This document shows, piece after piece, positions 39,501 to 47,810 of a stretch of 64,000 bases of DNA. The position numbers and the translations under genes were made by a program. This DNA comes from Rhodococcus sp. HNM0569 (GTDB lineage: Bacteria > Actinomycetota > Actinomycetes > Mycobacteriales > Mycobacteriaceae), in contig NZ_JAASAE010000014.1 of assembly GCF_012726205.1 (NCBI RefSeq), positions 1 to 64,000 on the forward strand, read 5' to 3'. Positions within the stretch are counted from its first letter, which is position 1; each line of letters begins with the position of its first letter. The notes beneath the pieces are model-generated. The model had not been told where the DNA came from and searched no databases. It was given only the letters and a program-made list of their open reading frames with translations.

Positions 39501-40309
39501 GGTTCGTCCAGGACCGGGTGCGCGACGACACGCTCGCCCGAATCCTGCGTCCCGGCAACAAGACCACTCTGGACCAGTGGCTGTGGGGCAGGCAGGCCAT
39601 GGACGTCCTCGCCGAGTACCCGGTGCGCGCGAGCGTCGACGAGTGGCTGGGTGTTCTGCCCGCGCTCACGCCCCGGTTGTATTCGATCTCGTCGAGCCCG
39701 CTCGTCAGCCCGCGCGAGGTGCAGTTGACGGTGTCCGCTGTGCGGTTCGCGCACGAGGGCCGTGCACGCGGTGGCGTCGCATCGGTGTTCCTCGCCGACC
39801 GGTGCGATCGGGCCGACTTGCATCTGCAGCGCACGCGACATTTCACGCCGCCCGACGATCCCGACGTGCCGATGATCATGGTCGGCCCGGGGACGGGAGT
39901 CGCGCCCTTCCGGGCGTTCCTGCATCAGCGGCGGGCGCTCGGACACACCGGACCGAACTGGCTGTTCTTCGGCGAGCAGCACGAGTCGAGCGGCTTCTAC
40001 TATCGCGACGAGTGGGAACGCATGCAGGCCGAAGGCTTCCTCACGCGCCTGGACGTCGCGTTCTCGCGCGATCAGCGTCGCAAGGTGTACGTGCAGGACC
40101 GCATCCGCGAGCACGGTGCGCGCGTATGGGAGTGGCTCGAGGCAGGCGCCTTCGTCTACGTGTGCGGCGATGCGGCGCGCATGGCGCCCGATGTCGACGA
40201 CGCACTGCGCGACGTCGTGAGCGTGCACGGGAACCGCGACGACGAGGACGCCGCGGCCTACGTCGAGCAACTGGGCGCGCACCGCCGGTACGTCCGCGAC
40301 GTGTACTGA
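36527..40309 (+). CDS. Nitrate reductase fused to a CysJ-like diflavin reductase
   Basis: A 1260-residue fusion. Residues 1-730 are a molybdopterin guanine dinucleotide oxidoreductase of the NasA/NapA type: [4Fe-4S] ligands CSYCGVGC plus the Cys in GRLCTKG, the molybdenum-ligand Cys in NSRLCMASA, and the C-terminal MGD-binding fold. A flavodoxin domain starts near 744 (VLWASQTGNAEEVARLAADHL), then FAD (900-1090, RLYSISSSPL) and NADPH (MVGPGTGVAPFRAFL) domains like sulfite reductase CysJ. It could take electrons from NADPH to nitrate in one chain. The ATG at 36527 is the only well-placed start. No nitrite reductase is in the window. The molybdate genes follow it. Confidence 0.92.
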   Translation: MTADTDVSQVRTACSYCGVGCGMVLDVGIRDGKRRILAVRGDKDHPANRGRLCTKGATSVMLQDADDRLERALVRDERGAPPRPVDVDAAISATARALRDQLDRNGPDAIAFYVSGQMSLEAQYLANKLAKGFVRTNQIESNSRLCMASAGTGYKQSLGADGPPGSYDDLDHADVFLVIGSNMADCHPILFLRMLDRVKAGAKLVVVDPRRTATAEKADLFLQIAPGTDLAFLNGLLHLIVENGHVDHEFVAEHTDGWDAMPGFLADYDPATVAATTGLAESDLRTVARWIGDADDWVSCWTMGLNQSTHGTWNTNALCNLHLATGAIGRTGSGPFSLTGQPNAMGGREMGYMGPGLPGQRSVLAEDDRSFVENLWGVTEGTLRTDVSGGTIDMFERLRDGHIKACWVICTNPVASVPNRRTVIDGLEAAELVVTQDVFAATETNEYADIVLPAAMWGESDGVAVNSERSLTLLQQAVDPVGQALPDWQIIARVACEMGFADAFTYSSASEVFDELAQAANPRTGYDIRGVTHARLADGPVQWPATSGERRNPVRYRNDGVSMPRRVGRDGRAPRLTFATPNGRAQFFPRPHMLPAEMPDDRYPYLLDTGRVQHQWHTMTKTGKIDKLRKLAPGPFVELHPDDADAVGVVDGQQLEVASRRGRVVLPAVVTERMRRGVCFAPIHWNDVFGEYLAVNAVTIDAIDEDSLQPEYKACAVSLTPVAGTEPAERRGPDVQVTSEPPAVTVLWASQTGNAEEVARLAADHLTSSGVSAAAVDMSGRSARDIAGDVLVVTSTFGDGDAPDNGASLWTELSSAAAPRLDRVRYAVLALGDSSYSDFCGHGRKLDGRLEQLGATRLRARVDCEPDYHDAVRGWLTAVTETLGGSAVEVAAQPSARPTTRGRLVTNVRLSGGESAKDVRQFGFDVEDDFAYGCGDALGVRPVSDPAVVSEWLALTGVDAHATAVHRGAERSMGDLLTTELDVTKITPAFLRFVQDRVRDDTLARILRPGNKTTLDQWLWGRQAMDVLAEYPVRASVDEWLGVLPALTPRLYSISSSPLVSPREVQLTVSAVRFAHEGRARGGVASVFLADRCDRADLHLQRTRHFTPPDDPDVPMIMVGPGTGVAPFRAFLHQRRALGHTGPNWLFFGEQHESSGFYYRDEWERMQAEGFLTRLDVAFSRDQRRKVYVQDRIREHGARVWEWLEAGAFVYVCGDAARMAPDVDDALRDVVSVHGNRDDEDAAAYVEQLGAHRRYVRDVY

Positions 40310-40395
40310 CCGAGCGTCGCCGCGTCGATCCGGCACGGCTGCGTGGAAACCGCATCTGCGGAGAGACTAGCTCCACGTGCACGCATCATCCGGAG

Positions 40396-40401
40396 TATTC
40401 T
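40396..40401 (+). promoter_or_regulatory. -10 box for a leaderless HTH-Mop gene
   Basis: TATTCT ends seven bases before the GTG at 40409 and no ribosome site is present, the layout of a leaderless actinobacterial transcript. Confidence 0.5.
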
Positions 40402-40408
40402 GCTGTTC

Positions 40409-40813
40409 GTGACGCAGATACGGATCCGCGATGCCGCGGCCCTGCTCGGTGTCAGCGACGACACCGTGCGCCGCTGGATCGACCACGGCGAGCTCACCGC
40501 GCACAAGGACGCGTCGGGCCGCAAGGTACTCGACGGCGCCGAGCTCGCGGCATTCGCGCGCTCGCAGTCGCCGCCCGCACCCGATCTCCTCGGATCGGGT
40601 TCGTCGGCGCGCAACCGGTTCACCGGCATCGTCACGGGTGTCGTCGCGGACACCGTCATGGCACAGGTCGAGATGCAGTGCGGGCCGTTCCGCGTCGTCT
40701 CGCTCATGAGCAGCGAAGCCGTACGCGATCTCGGACTCGAACCGGGCAGCGTCGCGGTCGCCGTCGTCAAATCGACGACGGTCATCATCGAGACACCCGG
40801 AGGCAAATCATGA
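40409..40813 (+). CDS. Molybdate-responsive HTH-Mop (TOBE) protein
   Basis: A 134-residue protein with an N-terminal MerR-like helix-turn-helix (IRIRDAAALLGVSDDTVRRWIDHGEL) and a C-terminal Mop/TOBE molybdate-binding domain (ARNRFTGIVTGVVADTVMAQVEMQCG, SVAVAVVKSTTVII). It probably binds molybdate and regulates the modABC genes that follow; modA overlaps its stop by four bases. The GTG start fits a leaderless message. The single HTH and single Mop suggest it works as an oligomer. Confidence 0.88.
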   Translation: MTQIRIRDAAALLGVSDDTVRRWIDHGELTAHKDASGRKVLDGAELAAFARSQSPPAPDLLGSGSSARNRFTGIVTGVVADTVMAQVEMQCGPFRVVSLMSSEAVRDLGLEPGSVAVAVVKSTTVIIETPGGKS

Positions 40814-41580
40814 TGCGCAGGACGGCAACCGCCGTGGTCGGCGCGCTGGCGGCGCTCTCGCTCGCCGCATGCGGCTCCGGCGGCGACGCGAACCCCGACG
40901 GCGACGGGGAGACGATCACGGTGTTCGCCGCCGCGTCGCTGAAGCAGACGTTCACCGAACTCGGCGACCTCTACGAATCGCAGCACCCCGGCAGTACCGT
41001 CGAGTTCTCGTTCGCCGGCTCGTCCGATCTGGTGTCTCAGCTCGAACAGGGCGCTCCCGCAGACGTGTTCGCGTCGGCCGACGAGAAGAACATGACCAAG
41101 GCCGTCGACGCCGGACTCACCGAGGGTGACCCGGTCCCGTTCGCGTCGAACACCCTCACCATCGTCACCGCACCCGGAAACCCCAAGGGCATCACGTCTT
41201 TCGCCGACCTCACCCGGGACGGCACGACTGTCGTCACGTGCGCCCCGCAGGTGCCGTGTGGGTCGGCCACCGAACGCGTCGAGCAGCAGTCGGGTGTCAC
41301 TCTCGCGCCGGTGAGCGAGGAATCGTCGGTCACCGACGTGCTCGGCAAGATCACCAGCGGACAGGCCGACGCAGGCCTGGTGTACGTCACCGACGCGGCG
41401 ACCGCGGGCGGTCAGGTGACCGCGGTGCCCTTCCCCGAGTCGACTGGCGCGGTCAACGTCTACCCGATCACGACTCTCGCCGACGCTGCGGACGGCGATG
41501 CGGCGCGGCAGTTCGTCGACCTCGCGACCGGGCCCGAAGGCCAGGCGGTGCTCGCGAAGGCCGGGTTCGCGCAGCCGTGA
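40810..41580 (+). CDS. modA: Molybdate ABC transporter, substrate-binding lipoprotein
   Basis: A 256-residue lipoprotein: signal segment with lipobox LSLAAC, then [21 protein letters not shown] typical of ModA, the [13 protein letters not shown] strand and the [13 protein letters not shown] segment. It captures molybdate (or tungstate) outside the membrane for ModB/ModC. GGAGG stands seven bases before ATGATG, and the gene overlaps both neighbours (ATGA, GTGA). Confidence 0.95.
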   Translation: MMRRTATAVVGALAALSLAACGSGGDANPDGDGETITVFAAASLKQTFTELGDLYESQHPGSTVEFSFAGSSDLVSQLEQGAPADVFASADEKNMTKAVDAGLTEGDPVPFASNTLTIVTAPGNPKGITSFADLTRDGTTVVTCAPQVPCGSATERVEQQSGVTLAPVSEESSVTDVLGKITSGQADAGLVYVTDAATAGGQVTAVPFPESTGAVNVYPITTLADAADGDAARQFVDLATGPEGQAVLAKAGFAQP

Positions 41581-42383
41581 GACGCGCCGCCGAACCGTCG
41601 GGCCTGCCGTCGTGGGTCTTCGTCCCGGCGGCGGTGGGTGCGCTGTTCGTGTTCGTGCCGCTCGTCGCGATGGTCACCCGCGTCGACTGGTCGCGCTTCG
41701 GCGAACTCGTGACGTCGGAGTCGTCCGTCGACGCGCTCGTGCTGAGCCTTCGCACCGCTGCGGCCAGCACCGTGCTGTGCATCCTGTTCGGGGTGCCGAT
41801 GGCCGCGGTCCTCGCGCGCGCCCGGTTCCGCGGAATCGACCTGATGCGGTCGTTCGTGCTGCTCCCGCTCGTGTTGCCGCCCGTCGTCGGCGGGATCGCG
41901 CTGCTCTACACGTTCGGTCGGCGGGGCCTGATCGGCGAACATCTCGAGCTGCTCGGCGGGCACATCGCCTTCACCACCACCGCGGTCGTGCTCGCGCAGA
42001 CGTTCGTGTCGCTGCCGTTCCTCGTCGTGAGTCTCGAAGGGGCGATGCGCACCGCCGGGCAGCGCTACGAACAGGTCGCCGCGACGCTCGGGGCGCGGCC
42101 CACCACGGTGCTGCGACGCGTCACCCTGCCGCTCGTGCTGCCGGGTCTGCTGTCGGGCGGCGTGCTTGCGTTCGCGCGGGCGCTCGGCGAGTTCGGTGCC
42201 ACCCTCACGTTCGCGGGCAGCCTGCAGGGGGTCACGCGCACCTTGCCGCTCGAGATCTACCTGCAACGCGAAACCGACGCCGACGCCGCGGTCGCGCTGT
42301 CGCTGGTCCTGGTCGTCGTCGCGATCGTGATCGTCACGGGCTCGAGGATTCTCGCGGGCCGCACGTCGATCGGGGTGCCGTGA
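41577..42383 (+). CDS. modB: Molybdate ABC transporter permease
   Basis: A 268-residue permease with about six membrane segments ([60 protein letters not shown]) and the EAA loop [22 protein letters not shown] that docks on ModC. It forms the membrane channel of the molybdate importer. The GTG start overlaps the modA stop (GTGA). Confidence 0.94.
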   Translation: MRRAAEPSGLPSWVFVPAAVGALFVFVPLVAMVTRVDWSRFGELVTSESSVDALVLSLRTAAASTVLCILFGVPMAAVLARARFRGIDLMRSFVLLPLVLPPVVGGIALLYTFGRRGLIGEHLELLGGHIAFTTTAVVLAQTFVSLPFLVVSLEGAMRTAGQRYEQVAATLGARPTTVLRRVTLPLVLPGLLSGGVLAFARALGEFGATLTFAGSLQGVTRTLPLEIYLQRETDADAAVALSLVLVVVAIVIVTGSRILAGRTSIGVP

Positions 42384-43453
42384 GCCTGCATCTGTCGGCG
42401 CGCGTCGAGTCCCGTGGCATCGACGTCGCCCTGGACGTCGACGACGGCGAGGTGCTCGCGGTGCTCGGACCGAACGGTGCGGGCAAGTCGACCGTACTGT
42501 CGGTGATCGCGGGCCTGCTGCGTCCCGACGAAGGCCGCGTCGCGCTGGGTGGGCGCGTGCTCACCGACACTGCGGAGGGTGTCGCGGTGCCTGCGTTCCG
42601 GCGTGGTGTCGCACTGCTCGCGCAGCAGCCGTTGCTGTTTCCGCACATGACGGCGCGGGCCAATGTCGCCTTCGCGCCGCGCAGCGCGGGGGCGCGGCGT
42701 CGGGACGCGGCGGCGCGTGCCGACCGGCTGCTCGACGCGGTCGGTGCCGCTCACCTCGCGCAGCGCAAGCCTGCACAGCTGTCGGGTGGTCAGGCGCAGC
42801 GTGTCGCGGTGGCCCGTGCGCTCGCCGCGGATCCGGCGCTGCTGCTGCTCGACGAGCCGATGGCGGCGCTCGACGTCGAGACCGCGCCCGCACTGCGGAC
42901 GCTGCTGCGCACCGTGCTCGCCGAGCGTGGCCGCACCGCGATCGTGGTGACACACGACGTCCTCGACGCGCTTGCGCTCGCCGACCGCGCCGTCGTGATC
43001 GACGCGGGCCGCGTCGTCGAGGCCGGCACCGTACGCGACGTCCTCGCCCGGCCGCGCAGCGAGTTCGCCGCGCGCACGGCGGGTCTCGACCTGGTGCCCG
43101 GAGTTGCGACCGTCGACGGGGTGCGGACGGACTCCGGAACCGTCGTGCACGGGCTCGTCGACGACGACGCCGCACCCGGGGAGCGGGCCGTCGCGGTGTT
43201 CGCGCCGAATGCCGTCGCGATCCACCGCGTCACGCCCGAAGGTAGCCCGCGCAACGTCTTCCCGGTCGTCGTGAACGCCGTCGACACGCACGGCAGCTTG
43301 GTGCGCGTGCGGGCCGACCTGCCGGGCGTCGGCGACCTCACCGCCGAGGTCACCGCGGCGGCCGCGGCCGAGCTCGATCTCGTGCCGGGCGCGCGGGTGT
43401 GGTTCGCGGTCAAGGCGACGGAGGTCGCCGTGCACGCCGCGGCCCGTACGTGA
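42380..43453 (+). CDS. modC: Molybdate ABC transporter ATP-binding protein
   Basis: A 357-residue ATPase. Walker A is GPNGAGKST, the signature [15 protein letters not shown], Walker [13 protein letters not shown], the Q-loop [12 protein letters not shown], and the H-loop [12 protein letters not shown]-terminal TOBE domain (about 275-357, [21 protein letters not shown]) senses molybdate. It powers ModB. The GTG overlaps the modB stop (GTGA), so Mop-modABC form one coupled operon. Confidence 0.95.
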   Translation: MSLHLSARVESRGIDVALDVDDGEVLAVLGPNGAGKSTVLSVIAGLLRPDEGRVALGGRVLTDTAEGVAVPAFRRGVALLAQQPLLFPHMTARANVAFAPRSAGARRRDAAARADRLLDAVGAAHLAQRKPAQLSGGQAQRVAVARALAADPALLLLDEPMAALDVETAPALRTLLRTVLAERGRTAIVVTHDVLDALALADRAVVIDAGRVVEAGTVRDVLARPRSEFAARTAGLDLVPGVATVDGVRTDSGTVVHGLVDDDAAPGERAVAVFAPNAVAIHRVTPEGSPRNVFPVVVNAVDTHGSLVRVRADLPGVGDLTAEVTAAAAAELDLVPGARVWFAVKATEVAVHAAART

Positions 43454-43492
43454 GAGGGGAACCGACTCGGCCCCGCGTGCGTCCTACCGGAT

Positions 43493-43978
43493 ATGAACCC
43501 ACTCGAATACTCGTTCGGCACCGGCGTCGACGCCCCCACCACGTGGGTGTCGGGAGCGGACCTCGCGCTGTCCGGCGGGCACCTCGACGCGGTACGCCTC
43601 GACTTCGACGGCGACGGGTTGCTCGACGACGCGATGTGGGACGCCGACGGCGACGGCATCGCGGACCATTCGATCCTGGACGTCGACCTCGAACCGGGCG
43701 AACCGGGCGGCGAACGTGCGCGGTACTTCACCGATCCCACCGGGCTGGGGACGTGGAATCACGAGGTTGCGCCGCCCGGCACGCCCGCGCCGGAACCTGC
43801 GGGACACGAGGCGCCGTCCGACCGGATCGAGCCGTTGCGGGCCGAGATCACCACCAAACCGGTGCTGTTCGCGCCTGCCGGCTCAGAATCGGGGGAACGG
43901 CCTGCGGCGTGCCACGACGGCGATGGCCATCAGCCCCACCGCGTAGACACCTGCCGCCGTGAACACCAGGCCGGCTGA
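43493..43978 (+). CDS. Small acidic protein with calcium-loop-like repeats
   Basis: A 161-residue protein I cannot assign to a described function. Residues 38-68 are an Asp/Gly-rich series DFDGDGLLDDAM, DADGDGIADHSI, DVDLEPG, like thrombospondin type 3 or dockerin calcium loops. The motif FTDPTGLGTWNHEVA follows. Similar proteins occur in Mycobacteriales under a DUF name (perhaps DUF6802, from memory). There is no signal peptide. The last 32 codons overlap the 3' end of the convergent MFS gene, and the Cys/His-rich tail may be run-off sequence rather than a conserved part. Confidence 0.7.
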   Translation: MNPLEYSFGTGVDAPTTWVSGADLALSGGHLDAVRLDFDGDGLLDDAMWDADGDGIADHSILDVDLEPGEPGGERARYFTDPTGLGTWNHEVAPPGTPAPEPAGHEAPSDRIEPLRAEITTKPVLFAPAGSESGERPAACHDGDGHQPHRVDTCRREHQAG

Positions 43979-45172
43979 GCGGCCGTCGGGTGCGATCACG
44001 ACGCTCGCCGCGGCGACGGCCACGATGAACGCGATGTTGAACACGGTGTCCTGCAAGGCGAACACCTGACCGCGGTGGTCGTCGTCGATCTCGAGTTGCA
44101 TCGCGGCGTCGCCGGTCAGCTTGACCGACTGCCCAGCGAACCCCAGCAGGAATGCCCCCACCAGCAGCAGCGTGTGATCGAACTGCGCGATGAGAGTGCA
44201 CTGCACCGCGAACGCGACCGTCAGACCGGCCACCACGACGCGCGAGCGGCCGAGACCGGGGATCAGCAGCGGCGTCGTGACCGCGGCGAGCAGCATGCCC
44301 GCGGCCGTCGCACCGACGGCGACGCCGAAGCCGCCGAGCCCGCTCGTGAGTGCGCCGTCGCCGCTGGGTTCGCGCAGCACGAGCACGAGAATCAGGGTGT
44401 CGACGCCGAATACGATGCGGTGGGCGCCGATGCCGATCATCGCCGTCGTCACTCCGCGTGAATGCCACACCGCGCGTGCGCCGTTCGCGAGACCGTGCGC
44501 GACGGCACGGACCGCTGCCTCGCGTGCGCCCGGTTCGGGTCCGAGGCGGTGACTCGCGAACCCCGCCGCCGCCACGGCGCCCACGAGCGAGCCGCACGCG
44601 GCGAGCGCGACCGCGAGGCCCGAGCCGTCGTCGCCCGCGCCGACGACCCCGATCACCGCGACCGCTGCTGCGGCGCCGGCCGCGGACACTCCCGAGCCGA
44701 CCGTCGCGAGCACCGAGTTCGTCGGCACGAGCCAGTCGGGTCGCACGACGCGTGGCAGCGACGCGGACACGCCCGCGAGGACGAATCTGCTGACGCCGAC
44801 GGCGGCGAGCGCGAGGACGAGGATCGGCGTCTCCCCCACTCCGGCGGCCAGGAGAGTGGCAGCGGAGACGATCAGGACACCGCGCAGGACGCTCGCCCAC
44901 AGCAACACGAGTTTGCGGTCCCAGCGGTCGAGCAGGGCACCGGCGAAGGGCCCGATCACCGAGTACGGCAGCAGCAGGACGGCGAATCCCGCGGCGATCG
45001 CGGTGGGATCGGTGTGCCGTTCGGGATTGAACAGGATCGCGCCGCCGAGCCCGGCCTGGAACATGCCGTCGCCGAACTGGCTCGCGAACCGCACGGCCAC
45101 GAGTCGCGCGAGGCCCGGTGACGCCCGGAGCGTCGCGACGGCACGCCGCCACGATTCATGCCGCCGACCCAC
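43883..45172 (-). CDS. MFS transporter (Rv0037c-like)
   Basis: A 429-residue major facilitator with about 12 membrane segments and a FAGALLDRWDRKLVLLWASVLRG loop of the A-motif type. It lies next to the algH/leuS genes as Rv0037c does in M. tuberculosis. The GTG at 45172 is chosen because the frame upstream loses similarity to the family and overlaps the repeated 3'-end element. Transport substrate unknown; small-molecule export is likely from the family. Confidence 0.85.
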   Translation of the reverse strand: MGRRHESWRRAVATLRASPGLARLVAVRFASQFGDGMFQAGLGGAILFNPERHTDPTAIAAGFAVLLLPYSVIGPFAGALLDRWDRKLVLLWASVLRGVLIVSAATLLAAGVGETPILVLALAAVGVSRFVLAGVSASLPRVVRPDWLVPTNSVLATVGSGVSAAGAAAAVAVIGVVGAGDDGSGLAVALAACGSLVGAVAAAGFASHRLGPEPGAREAAVRAVAHGLANGARAVWHSRGVTTAMIGIGAHRIVFGVDTLILVLVLREPSGDGALTSGLGGFGVAVGATAAGMLLAAVTTPLLIPGLGRSRVVVAGLTVAFAVQCTLIAQFDHTLLLVGAFLLGFAGQSVKLTGDAAMQLEIDDDHRGQVFALQDTVFNIAFIVAVAAASVVIAPDGRSAGLVFTAAGVYAVGLMAIAVVARRRPFPRF

Positions 45173-45195
45173 CTCGCCAGCGTATCGGCAGCCCA

Positions 45196-45240
45196 CCCCT
45201 GTGAGTGATACAGGCGTACCTGGACTCGCAAAGTGCTCAC
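45196..45240 (-). repeat. Repeated 3'-end element, copy A
   Basis: GTGAGCACTTTGCGAGTC, 3 variable bases, GTACGCCTGT, then TCAC-CAC-GGG with single variable bases between. It starts one base before the stop codon of the epimerase gene. A second copy lies at 62007-62050 in the same relation to a gene end. Confidence 0.85.
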
Positions 45241-46175
45241 GGTTCGGTACGAGTCTGCCACCACGCGATGGTGTCGCGGGCGGCGACGTCGAGCGGTGTG
45301 GGGGCGAGGCCGAGCGCGGCTTCGCTTGCGGCACTGTCCATCGCGAACGGCCGGTCGAACTGGTAGAGCATGTCGGCGAGCTCGCGCGTGCCTCGATGGA
45401 CGCGGCCCGCGGCGCGCAGCACGGCGCTCGGCAGCGGGCGCACCGCGGGCACGTCGACACCGGCCGCGGCGGCATACGCGCGCACCATGTCCGCCTGTGT
45501 CACGGGCGCGACGGTCGGCGCGAACAGCACCCGGTTCCACAGGGCCGGGTCCTGCGCGGCACGGATCATCGCGTCGGCGAGGTCCGGCAGGTAGGTGAAC
45601 GAGTGCGGCACGTCCGCGCGGCCGAGCGGACGCACCGTCCTGCCCGCGAGGATCGGCGCGATCATGCGTTCGCCCGCGTGTGCGTTGGCGGTGGCGCCGG
45701 GACCGAAGTAGTCGGAGGCGACGACGCTCACGGTGGACGTGGCCGACGCGTCTCGTGCGGCGAGCAGGTGGGCCCGCACCTCGCCCTTCGCGGTGGGCGG
45801 GACCAGCGCCGTCTCCTCGGTGATCGGGCCGCCGCTCGCGTCGTACGCGTAAAGGCTTTCGGGGAAGACGACGACGGCGCCCGCTGCGCCCGCCGCGTCG
45901 AGAACGACGCGTTCGGCGGCGGGCAGCTCGCGCTCCCACACGTCCGAGCGGTAGGCCGACGCGTGCATGCAGTGGTAGACGGCACCCGCATCGTGCAGTG
46001 CGGCGGTGACCGCGGCGGGATCCGTCGCGTCGACGCGCGTGCGTTCGATCGACGGATGCTCGGGTCCGCTGCCGGATCGGGTGAGGACCCGCACGGTGCG
46101 GCCCTGCTCGGCGAGGCGCTGCGCGACGGTGCTTCCGATGGGACCGGCTCCGACGACGACATCGATGGTGTTCAC
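45237..46175 (-). CDS. NAD-dependent epimerase/dehydratase family protein
   Basis: A 312-residue extended short-chain dehydrogenase. The Rossmann motif is GAGPIGSTVAQRLAEQG, a variant of GxxGxxG. The catalytic region around ESLYAYDASGGPITEE and SFTYLPDLADAMI is typical of the family, but the classical YxxxK is not obvious, so it may be a reductase-like or binding member. GTG at 46175 has AGGAGAG upstream. It diverges from a TetR gene with a palindromic operator between. Confidence 0.85.
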   Translation of the reverse strand: MNTIDVVVGAGPIGSTVAQRLAEQGRTVRVLTRSGSGPEHPSIERTRVDATDPAAVTAALHDAGAVYHCMHASAYRSDVWERELPAAERVVLDAAGAAGAVVVFPESLYAYDASGGPITEETALVPPTAKGEVRAHLLAARDASATSTVSVVASDYFGPGATANAHAGERMIAPILAGRTVRPLGRADVPHSFTYLPDLADAMIRAAQDPALWNRVLFAPTVAPVTQADMVRAYAAAAGVDVPAVRPLPSAVLRAAGRVHRGTRELADMLYQFDRPFAMDSAASEAALGLAPTPLDVAARDTIAWWQTRTEP

Positions 46176-46205
46176 GACTCTCTCCTGACGTGGAAGCGAT
46201 GGTTT

Positions 46206-46222
46206 CGAGAGCACTGCTCTCG
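46206..46222. promoter_or_regulatory. Operator O1 for the TetR regulator
   Basis: CGAGAGC-ACT-GCTCTCG is a perfect 7-3-7 palindrome in the divergent gap. Confidence 0.65.
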
Positions 46223-46257
46223 TTGTTGAGCGTGCGCGCCTCCGCGGGTCCTGTCAA

Positions 46258-46268
46258 GAGCAGCGCTC
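46258..46268. promoter_or_regulatory. Operator-like site O2
   Basis: GAGC-AGC-GCTC repeats the core of O1 (GAGC-ACT-GCTC) 49 bp away. Confidence 0.45.
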
Positions 46269-46308
46269 ACATTTGTGTTCGGTGATCTCAACTGGCAGAC
46301 TCCGGGAC

Positions 46309-47001
46309 ATGACGACCCCTCGTGCCCGTGCGCGGGAACAGACGCTCCGCGACATCACCCGCATCGGTCGCGAACAACTCGTCGCGGCCGGGCCGGAATC
46401 GCTGTCGCTGCGCGCTGTCGCACGCGAACTCGGCGTCGTGTCGTCCGCGGTGTACCGGTACGTGCGCAGCCGCGACGAGCTACTCACGCTGCTCGTCGTC
46501 GACGCCTACACCGAACTCGGCGACTCCGTGGACGCCGCGATCGCCGACGTGGACGGTGCACGCGCCCAGTTCTTCGCGCTCGGCCATACGGTGCGGGCCT
46601 GGGCGCTGCGTGAGCCGTCCCGGTACGCCCTGCTGTTCGGCACCCCCGTGCCCGGCTATCACGCGCCCGGCGAGCAGACCACGGACCCGGGTACGCGCGT
46701 CGTCGTCGCGCTGTTGCGGGTACTCGAACGCGCCCACGCGGCAGGCGCGCTCGCCTCCGGCGGGGACGTGGATCCCGCGCTCGCCGAGGACCTGCGCGCT
46801 ATCGCGGACGAGTTCCGTGTCGACCTGCCGGAATCGGCTCTCGCGCGCGGAGCGCTGGCATGGGCGTCGCTGTTCGGCGTGGTGAGCTTCGAGCTGTTCG
46901 GGCAGTACGGCGCAGGCGGCTTCCCGCACCGCGAGGCCCTGTTCGACCACCATCTCGCGGTCCTCGCGGACACGGTCGGCCTCGCCGGAGTCCCGGTGTA
47001 G
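46309..47001 (+). CDS. TetR-family regulator
   Basis: A 230-residue repressor. The DNA-binding part reads LRDITRIGREQLVAAGPESLSLRAVARELGVVSSAVYRYVRSRDELLTLLV; the C-terminal domain resembles TetR_C (WHG-type) with EPSRYALLFGTPVPGYHAP. The ATG at 46309 gives MTTPRAR. It probably represses the divergent epimerase and itself through O1/O2. The inducer is unknown. Confidence 0.9.
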   Translation: MTTPRARAREQTLRDITRIGREQLVAAGPESLSLRAVARELGVVSSAVYRYVRSRDELLTLLVVDAYTELGDSVDAAIADVDGARAQFFALGHTVRAWALREPSRYALLFGTPVPGYHAPGEQTTDPGTRVVVALLRVLERAHAAGALASGGDVDPALAEDLRAIADEFRVDLPESALARGALAWASLFGVVSFELFGQYGAGGFPHREALFDHHLAVLADTVGLAGVPV

Positions 47002-47062
47002 CCCGAACACATCTCGAGCGTCGGACCGCACATCCGTCCCGGCGCGGTGCCATGATTGACAC

Positions 47063-47668
47063 GTGGCGCACCCAGAGGACCCGGACGAGAAGGCAGCGGC
47101 AGTCGAACCCGTCGTGCGCCCCGGCAGTCTGCTCGTGTCGTCCACCGAGCTCGTCGAACCGACCTTCCGCCGCACCGTCGTCTACGTCGTCGAGCACAAC
47201 GAATCCGGCAGCCTCGGCGTCGTGCTCAACCGGCCGAGCGGCACCCCCGTGCACAACGTGCTGCCGCAGTGGGCGCCGCACGTCGCGCGCCCCGCCACGC
47301 TGCACGTCGGCGGCCCGGTGCGCCGCGATTCGGCGCTGTGTCTCGCGACGCTGCGCACCGGCGCGTCGGTCGACGGCGTGCGGGGTCTGCGCCGCGTCGA
47401 CGGTCGTGTCGTGATGGTCGACCTCGACACCGATCCCGCGGCCGTGCTGCCCATCGTGCACAGCCTGCGCGTTTTCGCCGGCTATTCGGGGTGGACGACG
47501 GGTCAGCTCGACGGCGAACTGCGCCGCGACGACTGGATCGTCACGTCCGCGCTCGCGAGCGACGTCATGAGCCCGCCGCACACCGATCTGTGGGCGCAGG
47601 TCCTCCGCCGCCAGCCGTTGCCGCTCGCACTGCTCGCGACTCATCCGATCGACGTCACCCGCAACTGA
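47063..47668 (+). CDS. YqgE/AlgH family protein
   Basis: A 201-residue protein of the UPF0301 family (M. tuberculosis Rv0038). It has GSLLVSSTELVEPTFRRTVVYVVEHNESGSLGVVLNRP, the family hallmark, and the HVGGPVRRDSALCL segment. The molecular function is not established. It stands between the TetR gene and the leuS region, as Rv0038 stands near leuS. Confidence 0.92.
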   Translation: MAHPEDPDEKAAAVEPVVRPGSLLVSSTELVEPTFRRTVVYVVEHNESGSLGVVLNRPSGTPVHNVLPQWAPHVARPATLHVGGPVRRDSALCLATLRTGASVDGVRGLRRVDGRVVMVDLDTDPAAVLPIVHSLRVFAGYSGWTTGQLDGELRRDDWIVTSALASDVMSPPHTDLWAQVLRRQPLPLALLATHPIDVTRN

Positions 47669-47670
47669 GC

Positions 47671-47740
47671 GGACCGACCGCGGCGCACCGTCCCCGTATC
47701 GAGGGCTCGACATCCGCACCACGACACGCGGGGTCGGTCC
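47671..47740 (+). terminator. Long-range inverted repeat after algH
   Basis: GGACCGACC at 47671-47679 pairs with GGTCGGTCC at 47732-47740 with about 52 bases between. It is directly after the algH stop. The large loop makes terminator function uncertain. Confidence 0.3.
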
Positions 47741-47810
47741 TTGGGTGTCACCGCCGACTGATATCAACTGGTCGAGAACGAAGTCGCGTGCGACGAGAGG
47801 ACGGTGTGCG

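Noticed and set aside
36953-40336. 1127-codon minus-strand frame opposite the nitrate reductase fusion
   Set aside because: Composition of an antisense shadow; the plus frame carries all conserved metal and flavin motifs.
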